Made by a program: the position numbers and the translations under genes
Part shown: in pieces, positions 12,447 through 23,360 of the stretch
Layout: each line of letters starts with the position of its first letter
Position numbering within the stretch: position 1 is the stretch's first letter
DNA from: Paramecium octaurelia
Taxonomy: Eukaryota; Ciliophora; Oligohymenophorea; Peniculida; Parameciidae
Reading direction: 5' to 3'
Length of the DNA: 64,000 nt
Assembly (NCBI GenBank): GCA_905182995.1
Contig: CAJJDP010000001.1
Location: forward strand, 330,001 to 394,000
Notes under the pieces: generated by a model
Told to the model about the DNA's origin: nothing
The model's input: only the letters and a program-made list of their open reading frames with translations
Databases searched by the model: none

Positions 12447-13844
12447 TCATTTAATTTACAGTTCCAATTTCTACTAGATAGGCATATGTCTAATTGTTGA
12501 GCCAGTATCAACAAATGTAACTAAGTTTTTTTTCCTATTGCTCTAAAGATTGGAGAAGGTTGATTGTTATAAGATATCTGTTTTCTAATTTTTTCTCATT
12601 GTCTCTAAATCTAAGGGAGATCTGCAGCGAGGGCAGCTCTACACATTCTAACCAATAATTTTACTTTGTTATTGGTCCACCACATTTTAAAACAAAAATC
12701 ATGGTAGAGATGATTGCAATAAGTTATTCTGACAGACTAGTTTTGTTAGAGCTCTTTCATGCATAAAGCACACTCAATATCTGTTTATTCTACCTACTCT
12801 AGAGCTAAAGAAAATTTAATAATAGGCACAATCCTTAAAGCCTTCAAGTCTTTTGGATTTTTATGATGGTAAAATATGTAGAGCATACTTAATAAGGCTA
12901 AAATAAGCAAGGCAATGAAGGCTACAATTAAATTTTAGAATATAAAATGATTCTCTTATTGTGTAATCTTTATCCTATTAGGTGAGGTTTATTCAAAGAT
13001 AACATAAGATTATAATTTAATTGGAAGTTGTTCTTGCATTTCGATAGTTTTCATTAAACAGGATTGCAAAAAGGTTTGATTAAAATTAATCGAGTTGGCT
13101 GTGATCTACACTCCTTGAAATTGCATCTGGTATTGATGCTAGCATGTATATCTAATATCAACAAAGGATTCTAACTATCTTTCAAATTTAGAAACATTGA
13201 ATGATTTAATATGAAAAAAGTATTCTGATCTTGGTTCCAAGTCTTATTAATTTTCGATGTCTTTAATCTAAATACTGCAATCACTCCCCAAATAGGATAC
13301 TGGACATTCACAAAATCCATTGATGCATTTGCCATTGTTTTAGCAGTTTCTAAATTAATAATATTTTAATACTTCGCACATTAATTTTTTCGTGTTTATG
13401 TTAATTCAAGAAGAAAGCTGCTTTCATTTCCTTATGAAATTATTCCCATATAGGGATTGCTCGAGAAGAGGTAATAGATGGCAAACAATTCGCTAATTTC
13501 TTTTGAGACAGGATTATTATCGAAAGTAATGGCTTGCGATGAATTTTGGTAATATGAATTGATATCATAAATACATCCTAGACTATCTGTTATTTGTTAT
13601 AATACGTTTTGAGTGAATGAATATTAAGCAAAGTATTATTCGGCTAGGAATTACATATAATGAGCAATGACTTTGTTGTATTAGATTATGGCGACAAATA
13701 AAAACGCAAATGCTTTTCATTATCAATAAGAGACAGGTTAAGAGTAATATTCAGAGCAAAAATGTTTTCTGAAGTAGTAAAATTCCATTGTTGGTTAAAG
13801 AGTTATTCTGCAACACAAAAAGAGAATAAGATGATATATAACAT
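12447..13844 (-). CDS. EGF-like / transmembrane / RING-H2 protein, tandem copy 2
   Basis: Three introns (23, 23, 26 nt) leave 441 residues. Signal peptide MLYIILFSFCVA, beta-rich region with many Asn-x-Thr/Ser sites, EGF-like motif (CQNNGKCINGFCECP), membrane helix (FIALLILALLSMLYIFY) and RING-H2 (ECALCMKEL, YCNHLYHDFC, CPRCR). The tail after the finger is longer and basic. The stop is only 54 bp from the start of copy 1, and both are read in the same direction. The EGF motif is interrupted at its first cysteine by an intron placed as in the other copies, which supports duplication of one ancestral gene. Confidence 0.85.
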
Positions 13845-13918
13845 AATTATATTTATTAGCTAAAACTTATTTGACAAAAATGATATTAAAATTTATACCA
13901 AATGAAATACATTTGTTT

Positions 13919-15447
13919 TCATTTTGTCATTTAAATTTGTTTGTTTTAATCCTCCTCATTATTATTATTTTGAGGGTTATCAACTTATTCTGAAAATTGT
14001 TAAACTACAATTTAGTGTTCGTCTCCATACAATCTTGTATTATGTTACGATTTTGGAGTCAATAAAAAGAATTGAGCCTATTGATTCTCTGAGATATGCT
14101 GACCTTAATGATCACTAGAAGACAAGAGATGACTTTATACTAATTAATTGACATTTAGGTTCTCTCTGCACATAGGACATGTCTAAGATCATTAAAAATT
14201 GTTACTTAATGCTTATTTAACCATTACTTTAAACAATCAGCATGAAATATATGAGTGCAATAAGTAACCTTCACTCTTTCTTGGACTTTGAATGCATTAA
14301 GACAAATTTCACATTCTTATTCATTTTTTAAGCCAGGAAACTTTTACAGAATTTCAGCATAAGAGAATTCAGGCATCATTTGGTTTTCTTTTTCTTCCAT
14401 TAGTTTCTTCTCCTTCTCTATTCTTTCCTTTTCTTCTTTTTTCTTTTTTTAAATTATATCATCCTTCTTACATCTGTAAATACAATATATAACGACAATC
14501 ATTATAAAAAGAGAAATACTACCTATTACTATTCCTATAACAAAGGGATCCACCTGACTATCAGAACTTTTAAATTTAACAATAAAGGGTTCTTTCAATT
14601 TGATTATTATTTTTGCAAATTATTATTAAGAATTTTATTCTAATTCATTCACATAATTTAAACAATTATACATTTCATCAACAGTTATGTTTATTATCGA
14701 TAATTATTTCTCTGTAGTATTCTGTAACAAATATGGGTTGTTAGCATAGCAATCTACAATGATTACAGCTTGCTCCTCTAATCTGGCGAAGTAATATTGA
14801 GTAAGCTTCTACTCTTTTTCCATCCATTCATAGATATCAAAAAAATAAAATTGCGAATTTAACAGTGCTGAAGTTTCTAGTATTGATTTGCCTATAACAG
14901 AACAATCATGAGAGAAGTAATTTTAAGGGCAAATGCATATGCCTTGGCTGCAAATTCCTCCATTTTTACAATCGCTTGGCTTATTACAAATTTATACTAA
15001 GGGCAATTTTAAAATTTAGTAATTTGAGCCAGAAGATTAAAAGAATTATTGGATCTTATATCTAAATAAACATTAGAGCTAAAAGGAATAGCATTATATT
15101 ATGTTTTATATGAATTCAAGATGTTTGCCTAATTAACAATTCTAACATTTTAGACCTTCAATTTAAAATCAATAGCGTTGTGATCAATCACACAGCTAAA
15201 ATAAAAAACAATTTAACTTGGCTTTATATTAATCGGTACATAACTCCATAATGGGTTAATTTTCACTGTTATCCAAGGATGATAAACTGAAAAGAATTAC
15301 TTCTCCTATTTTTAAATAAAATCCTTATGGTATAAAATTATCAAACTAGTAAATGTCTTTTTAAGACAAATTGGTCTCATTTAGTAAGATCATTTAGCAG
15401 CTCAATTATTAAAGCAAATTAATTATGATAAGCGTCAATTCTATCAT
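13919..15447 (-). CDS. EGF-like / transmembrane / RING-H2 protein, tandem copy 3
   Basis: Three introns (22, 23, 23 nt) leave 486 residues. Signal-like start MIELTLIIINLLQQLS, EGF-like motif (CKNGGICSQGICICP), membrane helix (FVIGIVIGSISLFIMIVVIY), then a cytosolic Lys/Glu-rich helix not seen in copies 1 and 2, and RING-H2 (ECEICLNAF, YCTHIFHADC, CPMCR). A Gln/Asn-rich tail of about 80 residues follows the finger. The stop lies 74 bp from the start of copy 2. Divergence between copies is high outside the motifs, so the triplication is old. A ubiquitin-ligase role is inferred from the finger. Confidence 0.85.
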
Positions 15448-15804
15448 TATAAATAATTTATTACAATATTATGAAAATTTAAAGCATAAATTTATTCTCC
15501 GTACCCAAAGTAGAAATTATTTAATACTTTGAATTGATAAATTGATAATAAGTTTAGAATTTAATTGATGTTAATTTCACTAAATTGTAATCTTTAAAAA
15601 ATGTCTAAGGAGCATCTGATTATAATACATTATTTTTATATAATTTATAGAATTAGTTGGTTAGATCTCAAATGTAAATATACCAATATACGATTCAGCT
15701 TGTTAATTATAATAAAAGAGATAATAATTATTTTAACTATTAAATACTGATTAGGGAGTAATTTTATTTATAAATGATAAATACTTTGTTAATAAATTTT
15801 ACCC
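15448..15804. other. Divergent intergenic gap, no gene seen
   Basis: About 357 bp of AT-rich DNA between two divergent starts. It should contain both promoters. I see no conserved frame, repeat or RNA gene in it. Confidence 0.5.
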
Positions 15805-16131
15805 ATGAAAAATTTATGCCAAATCTGCTAACAATCATAAGTGGAAATAGCTAATCTTAGAGCTCAGCTCTAAATTAAATAGCAATAATTACTTAAGATT
15901 CAAGAATAATATGAATAAATAAAAGAAGAGCAAATGGAAATCAAGCAAGGTCTTAAGCCTTTGTTAAAAGAAAAACTTGTGTATGAAAAAACCCAATCCA
16001 AGTAATTGTTAAAATTGCAGGATAAATAATAAACTTTGTTACAAATACTTAATTATAAAAATTATATTCTAGACTCTCTGGATAAGAAAAAAATTATTTT
16101 TAATGATTAATCAAAATCCTGTGTTAACTGA
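15805..16131 (+). CDS. Small coiled-coil protein
   Basis: Uninterrupted frame of 108 codons from ATG 15805 to TGA 16129-16131. It begins MKNLCQICQQ, a Cys pair, then a Gln/Glu/Lys/Leu heptad-like helix of about 70 residues and a short basic end. No domain is recognised. Its last 21 bases overlap the end of the gene on the other strand. The length and composition are protein-like, but no homology backs it. Confidence 0.5.
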
Positions 16132-16613
16132 TTCTATATAGAAATTTTCAGATAATCTTTTGCCTTAATTTTTTGATTATTGCAATTCGAGATGATTGAA
16201 AGAATATCTTTCTTTTAAAACTTTGCTAAGTTTATTCAACTCTTCCTACATCGTTGGTTTTTATTTAAGAGAATCTTGAGATTTGCATGCCCTTCATTAT
16301 TTTTATTAATTACCAATTTTTCTCAAGCGATTTCACTTACACTGGCTTTGGTCTTCTAGATTTATATTAAGATGGAATACTGTAAACTGAAAAAGACCCA
16401 TCAGATTGATCTAGATAATGTCTTTGGAGAGCTTACCCAATAAATCAAGGATGCCTTTCTCTAACTCCTATTTATTTTCATTTTTCTGATAAATCTGCAG
16501 AATTTCCTAAGTTTTTCTGTCACCTTAAATTAGCAAATCTGTTAAATCACTAAGATAAAGTTACCTTTGAGTTCGCCTTTTTATGATTAATTTATAACAT
16601 TTCTTCTGCACAT
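16111..16613 (-). CDS. Small coiled-coil protein, 3' end overlapping its neighbour
   Basis: Three introns (26, 26, 22 nt) leave 142 residues. N-terminal part is helical (LQIYQKNENKQELEKGILDLL), the middle Ser/Pro-rich (SFSVYSIPSQYKSRRPKP), the end again helical (MQEELNKLSKVLKERYS). Unspliced reading meets TGA repeatedly, and only this splice pattern keeps protein-like composition throughout. It shares 21 bp with the convergent gene ending at 16131. No domain is recognised. Confidence 0.55.
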
Positions 16614-17043
16614 TTCATATAAGGTTAGCAAATATTAACTTTCCTTACTAGAAGAAAACTACATGTATTTAAAAAAGTAAATTTATAAATAATTATGAAC
16701 TGTTAATATATAAACTATAATACAATAGATATTCAAAAATTAATTTTATAATGTACTAAGATTTACTAAATAATATTTATTATGCATTGAGTTTTACCAT
16801 TTATTTCTCGAGATGAAATAAACTCAATAATAATTTCATTACTATTCAATGGCATAGGGCTACCATATCTTATTAGACCATGCCTTCTAATTTAATCATA
16901 ATAAATGTAAATAATTTATACGATGTGTCTCCTTTTTAGTTATTTTAAATGAATTATAATAATAGTATATAAATAAATTTATTGCAAATTTTATTATTGT
17001 ATCTGTTAGTCTCACTATATATTATTTATTTATCATACTCAAG
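16614..17043. other. Divergent intergenic gap
   Basis: About 430 bp of AT-rich DNA between divergent starts. A short reading from ATG 16849 on the plus strand is open but has no convincing composition. Otherwise only promoter sequence is expected. Confidence 0.45.
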
Positions 17044-19139
17044 ATGGTTAAATCTCCTAAAAAAAAAAATAATTAAATTATGAATTAATAAAAAGGTATT
17101 AAATATTATTGAGGTTTAGATAAGCAATAAAAACCGGAATGTTCGCCAATCTCTGAATAGAATGATTTCTAAGACACAACGTAAAAGCGGGATTTCCCTG
17201 AATTGAACCAATTGTACAGGGAAAAAGAGGATTTGATCAAATGGTTGCTTGACTAATTATAAATTGCTTAAAGGTTATGCACTCAAATAGTAACAATCAA
17301 AGTATAATAATTCACTTAAAATTTTAGAACAAGGATTAAATCTAGGACTTTTAAGAATTAAAGCGCATTCTTGATGAGTCATTAGAAAAAGCAAAAAATT
17401 AGGGGTATTCTTAGGAAACGAGTGTTAACCCATTTGATTCACCACCAAAATTCATTTGCGATAAGGAAATAATAGATTCAGATATTAAAACTAAAAGCTA
17501 ACATAAATTGATCAATAATCCCTCCGATACCAAATTTATTTCAAATACGAACAATCATGAAATTAAGTGTAATAATTTAGATAATTTAGTTGGCCATAGA
17601 GATAATTAATAGAAAATCTACTAAAATACGAATGCTTACAATCAAACTCTTTAATAATCAAAGGCAAACTAATAAGAAGATTTTAGTTAAGAAAATGGAT
17701 ATGAAGAATTTGGATCATCATGCCATTTTATTAATTCCTCATATGAATTAAGAGCAAAAGAATCATTTATGCGATTGAAATAGAATTAACTTAAACTCTC
17801 ATAAGAATATTTAAATTTATAAAGGGAATTTAAAATCTATAAGGAAGCATCAAAGTAATTCATTCAAAATGATGTAAAGAAGTTAATTTAACAATTCAAA
17901 ATTTAAATCTCCAATCAAGTGAGAAGTTAGCCTGAAATTTGCAATTACGAACCATAAAGTTAAGAAACAACTCTTCATTTAAATAGATAAATCGAATCTT
18001 AAACCAACCATAATATTTATAATTTGATGTTTTCCAAATATAAAGAAACTCTACTACAATTAAGAATTCAGTTTGAAAGTCTAAAATAGGGTTTGATTAA
18101 TGAAAATCAAAAATTAAAATTAGAAGTGGAGAAATAGATAGAAAAGTTTAAAGAAAAACTCTAAAGTATTTTTAAGCAAAATTAATCGAATATAACAAAA
18201 ATAAAGGATTTGTCTGATAATTTATCTATCAAACATAAGGAGAATGAGGATTTGAAGAAATCTGTAATTAATATCAAAAAGGAATTGGATGTGGAGAGAC
18301 AAAATAATTAAGAATTATAAAATAGATTTCAAGAACAAGCCAATGAAGCTTAATTAGAATAGTTTAATGATTCAAATGTTTATTCCCTATTAAGGAAATT
18401 TGAATAAAATTAAAGAGCGGTTTGTCAAAATGGCAATGAAGCATTTGAAAAATTGCAAATGATGGAAGAACTTAATTAATCAGTGACTCAAATTAAGAAA
18501 GCAGTTATGAAAGATTATGAGACTCAAATTGACAATTAAGGTTAAGAAATTAAAAAGTAGGAAATGGTAATTAAAAATTTATAAATGGAAAAAAAATAAT
18601 TGGAAGAAAACATAAGATAAAATAATCTTTAGGGTATTCTAAATGCTACATTACAAAAAGTATCAGATCAGGAAAAAAAAAACTATGAGTTATCTATTGA
18701 AATCAGCAAAAAAGCAAATCAAATTACTTTTTTGAAAGAACAAATTCAAACATTACACGACTTTGTTTAAGGTAAATAGAATGAAATAAGAAAATAATTA
18801 ATGGAGGAGTGTGAAAATATAATGAAATTGTAATTGGAAGGGTGTTATACTTTATAATAATAATCTATTCTTTTTAGTTTCCTAGGACTTAAGATATTTA
18901 GATAATACATTATTTCTGAAAATTCTAATAGAACTTAAATTGATTTAACTATGGAGAAATTGAATCAGTTTAATTTGACATGGCAAAAAAAAGAAAATTA
19001 AAAATTAAAGGAATCTTAAGAGATAGAAAGATATTATAAAGATTATTATAATTAATTGAAGGATATTTATGAGGAGACTTTATAACAATTCAAAAGATTA
19101 TTAAAGGAAATATAGGATAGAAGGATTAAAGCGTAATGA
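17044..19139 (+). CDS. Long coiled-coil protein
   Basis: Two introns (24 and 26 nt) near the 5' end leave 681 residues. After a Lys-rich start (MVKSPKKKNN) and a Ser/Asn-rich region, residues about 240-650 are nearly all Glu, Lys, Gln, Leu and Asn in heptad-like order, typical of centrosomal, basal-body or cortical filament proteins of ciliates. No globular domain is seen. A second long coiled-coil gene starts 59 bp downstream on the same strand, so the two may belong to one cellular structure; that is inference. Confidence 0.75.
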
Positions 19140-19198
19140 TATACTTTTTATTTTTGAATTTATTTTTATATTGCATTGCCAGTAGTAATAAATAAATA

Positions 19199-20773
19199 AT
19201 GTAATAAAATTCTTCTTATGACGAGAAAATTCAAATGGAAATTGAAAATTAAGTAGAATAGAGAGTTGAATCATAAGAGTTAGCTGAAAATTAGAGATTC
19301 AATCAATTTCAAACACCTCCAAAGTAAGATCACTCTAAACTTGAAAATCAAATCAATGATTGTTAAGAATCGCCTCGTTTTACATGTGATGTTAAAAAAA
19401 ATAGATAGCCAACAGACGAAAAATACAGTATCAATTTAATAAATGGATAGATTCTGATAAAGAAGATGGCACATTATAAAAGAAGGATGATTTTCAAATA
19501 AATATGCAGTTATTGAATAATTTAATAGTGTAAGTATAGGAAAGATTACAAAATCAATCTCAGTTATCAATGTGTACAATTGATATGAGTCATTGCAATG
19601 AAACATATAGTGAAATTAAACAATAGTTATTTGAAATTGAAAAAGTTTATAGAAGTATTAATTATAAATATTTAAAAAGTTAAAGAGGAAGAACTTTCAT
19701 AAATAAATATCTAATTGGAAAAGGAATTTAATACTTGTGGGAATCAGAAGAATTTGGATCAAACTTAAAACTCTTAATTGAATAAATCTTTCGAAATATT
19801 TAAAAAATATCAATAACTTAAAGAGATTAAGAAAAATAGTCTTATCAAATTTAAGTAAAACTATATTAAAAATTATAATCAATTAAGAGAAGACTTTAAT
19901 GATTTGAAAAGCACGGTTGAATAGGAGCTTTCTAATAAAAACCCATTTTTTAAAGAATAACAACAAGCGATTTATGAATTCTTTAAGGCTTTTAATTAAA
20001 AATATAAATACATAGAGGAAATATCATTTATGGACAATATTATTTCAGAATCGGATGACTAGAAATAAGAATCTCCTAAATTAAAAGAGGATCAAAATTT
20101 AGATTCATTTATTTTAGCTTTGATGAAATAATTCAATATAAATTAAGGAGATGTTGAATAAATTAAATTATAGATTGTTGATTGTGTAAAAAACTAAAAA
20201 GAACTAATAGAACAATAAAAACTTTAATTAGAAATAATTCAGACTAACTAAAACTTAAGTGCAAATCAATAAATAAACAAATTAAAAACCATAAAAGATG
20301 AATTAGAGAATGATATAATTTAGTTAAATTAACAAAAGGAATCTCAGCAAAAAGTTTTGGATTAAACAAGGAAAGAAGCTTAAGAACTTAAATAATAGTT
20401 AGAATTGATATAAAAGATTGATTACGTCTTTCTAAACTCTAAGTTATTTTAATTTGAATAGACTTAAATGAAGCAATAATAAAAACTAGTCTAAATTACA
20501 TAGATAATTTTCTAGCAACTAATGCAATCTACATCCTTTAAGTCATAAATAAAAGAAGTTTTAAACGAATAAACTTAGTATTTGAACTCTTATTGTTGTA
20601 AAGCTACTGAAATTATTAACAAATAAAGCTGGTAATAGGATGAAGATCCATTGAAATATTTGAATTACCATCAATAGACAATTTCAAAAATGGTCGATAC
20701 AATTTGTATAGAATACTCTAAAATGATAAAATAGATATAATAATAAAGAGAAGAATTGATTTCTTAGTTATGA
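19199..20773 (+). CDS. Long coiled-coil protein
   Basis: Two introns (23 and 25 nt) leave 508 residues; start ATG 19199-19201 gives MQQNSSYDEKIQMEIENQ. Most of residues 100-500 are Gln/Lys/Glu/Leu-rich coiled coil with short breaks (a Ser/Asp stretch near 300). The C-terminus EELISQL ends at TGA 20771. No enzymatic motif. It converges on the caprin-like gene, whose stop lies 38 bp away. Antisense frames over this gene are shadows. Confidence 0.75.
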
Positions 20774-20811
20774 TTCTATTTTATTGTATATATTATTATT
20801 ATATAATCTCA

Positions 20812-22025
20812 TCATTCGGCATTAACATTCTATTGAGTGTCTCCTTATCTTTATTATCTATTTCTATTTCCACCTCTCTACGATTTCTATTATGGCTATG
20901 GCTTTTTTTATCTAAAAGAATACAAAAATGATTCACCTTCTTTCAATTGTAATATATTCTTCGTCTGAACTATGTTAGCTTTAATGGTCATTATCCTATT
21001 ATTACTCAGCGACTTGCTTCTTTTCTTACCACTCTTCCTTTTATTATCTGTCCCTATTATGATATTATCTATTTCCTCTGTAGGGTCTCTGTTTATAATC
21101 ATCTCCATTATTTTTTCTCTCATAATTGTTGTCATGGTGGTAATTCTTTTTATAACCTTTTCTATGATTATCATGTTGGTGGTGTTATCTATGTCCTTCT
21201 CTTTGTTAATGAGTCTTCTCTTAATTCTCTTGATTATCAACCTAAGGTGGTTCTTAAGTTTATTACTAGGGTTGATTGGTATTTGATTCTAAGTTAGTAT
21301 TTTCCTACTATTAGTTTTATTCTGAATGTTAATGAGGTTATTAATCTTATGTTGTATGTACTTGAGGTTTAGTTTCTTCTTGGAATGATTTTTTTGGACT
21401 AGATTTAATTAATACATATTGTTCATGCTATTAGGGCTACTCCTTCTATGTTTCAACAATAGGGTGGGACTAAGGCGACTCTTATTTTAATGGTTAGACT
21501 TCTTGAGCTTCTTGTGGTTGTGGATCTGATTGCACTTAATGTTTCAACTAAATTTAAATTTTATATGTTTACATTCAAAGCCTTCCATGGTTGATCCTTC
21601 TTTCTCAATTACCCATTCACTCTATTTTAAAGTAGTTTAGCAAGTTCATAAAGTGAATTATGGTCTTGAGAGAGAAGGGCAAGTGTGTCTTGGTTTTCAG
21701 ATAAATGCTCTAAAATGAGAATGAATGTTTCTTAAGTAAGAAGTGTTCCACTTTGTTCTGCTTCCCTCTTTGCTTATAGCCAATTAGATAGTTGGGCTTC
21801 TAATTCCTTTAATTTTTCATTGTTTTCTTCTTTGCTTTGGATCTTTTGAACTTATTCTGGCTTTAATTCTTTGGTCTTAGCTAATTCTTCTAAATCGGCT
21901 ATGTCCTTTAATTTCTTCTATAGATTTCTAGATTTCTTAGATAGGTAGTTAAAATAGAAATCCTTCTCTTCATTTTTAATCTAATCCCAAATTGACTATT
22001 TCTTCTATTGTTTTGCTCCTTTCAT
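20812..22025 (-). CDS. Caprin-like RNA-binding protein with RGG and His/Gln-rich tail
   Basis: Two 25-nt introns leave 387 residues. Residues 1-150 are helical: RNLQKKLKDIADLEEL, then LKPEQVQKIQSKEENNEKL, which resembles the caprin homology region (RNLEKRKxKLxxY...LNxDQLDAVxKYxEV). The rest is Gln/His/Asn-rich with basic Arg/Gly patches (RGNRQYHNRDRQ, and RGGNRNRQQRQ near the end). Such tails bind RNA and join stress or transport granules. The last intron starts GTGAAT rather than GTA; keeping it exonic would end the protein at 20933, just before the RGG segment. The caprin assignment is from pattern only. Confidence 0.65.
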
Positions 22026-22196
22026 AAATATGTATTTTTTAAAAATATTTAAATAAAAACCTCAATAATATGATGGCATACGAATTTGCCATACTTTATT
22101 ATTATATTGTTCCATTCAATAACTTTCCCAACTATTCCAAATTAAATCCTGCTCAATTCTATTCTGTATTCGTTTTTATACTCAATTTAATAAAAA

Positions 22197-23125
22197 ATGG
22201 AAAACCGAGAATAAGATGTTCCAGCAACAGAAAACCCAGTCGCAGAAGTAAGATTGGAAGACAAATTAAACGAAATATAAGAAGTGGGAGAGAAGGGAAT
22301 AAATGAAATCGAGAAATACTACAAAATCACTGGTTCTCCAATCAACAATGCAATTATTGTTTAGGTCTTGATTTGTGCTCTTGCTTCAGGGAGCACAGCT
22401 CTTGTGAATTCATTGGGTCCAGTTCGATGGTTGATCAGTCTAATACCTGTGTTTAACCTATTAAACTTCATAATATATGCTGTATTCTTGGCATTTTTAT
22501 AGTTCGGCAGTCCATTTTTCAAAAAGGTACATACAAATCATTAACAATGAATAGAAACCTTGGAACTTCTTATTTTTTGGTATTCACTTCATTGGAAAGT
22601 TTTCATTCATGGTATTTTATGGAGTAAATTACCCATTAAGTAAGTTTGAAGTGTTTTATTTCCTTTGCGTGTTTGGTTATTTATATGTGTTAGCATTGGT
22701 GAGAAATAGAGATGCAGGTTTGAATGGAGTCGATTTTACAATCAAAGGAAACTTTTTCTAATTAGCCGGTCTAGGAATATTTTTGGGTTTCTTCTTGGTA
22801 TTCTTTCGTTTATGATCATTAGGCATTGCTTACATAAGCAGGTTTTTGGCCAATGATTTGGTAACCAATAGTAGGAGTATTGTACTTCCTATATCTCTTG
22901 CTTGAAGTTTAGAGATTTGATGGAAGTCTTGATTATTTGAGAGAAGGGAAGAATGCATTATTTTTGGGAGCTGCTCAAATTGATGCAGATTTGTTGTGGT
23001 TCTGTCCTTTGGCTGTATTTCACATAAAGTCAAAAGGTGAGGTTGTTGCAAAGAAACCTGAAGAATTCGCTTAGGAAGCTAAAGAGGAGACTAAGCAATT
23101 AATAAATCCTGAATAGAATGCATGA
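22197..23125 (+). CDS. Multi-pass membrane protein of unknown family
   Basis: Two introns (28 and 25 nt) leave 291 residues. An acidic N-terminus of 60 residues is followed by about seven hydrophobic segments (for example IVQVLICALASGS, NLLNFIIYAVFLAFL, GIFLGFFLALL, VLYFLYLLLEVQ), then LFLGAAQIDADLLWFCPLAVFHIKSKG and an acidic Gln-rich tail. It looks like an integral membrane protein of an internal membrane. The late GAAQIDADLLW segment recalls the last helices of Bax-inhibitor-like proteins only loosely, so I give no name. Confidence 0.65.
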
Positions 23126-23360
23126 TTTTATTAAGAGAATAATACAGATAAAATTTATTTAGTTTAGTATCATCTAAAATTGGATCGAAAGGTAATAATA
23201 GTCTAATTCTTTATTTAAATTCAAATTACTGTTTTCATTCATTCTCAGAATTACATCTTTTAATGGGTTTTGAAGTATTAAATAGAAATACATTATATGC
23301 ATTTGTATCTTTATGAATACTATATTTAAGTGTTTATTAAATATTATAATGAATGTATAA

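Noticed and set aside
20908-21286. Overlapping plus and minus ORFs rich in Ile/Arg or Leu/Ile/Val
   Set aside because: Both are shifted or antisense readings of the His/Gln-rich tail of the caprin-like gene.
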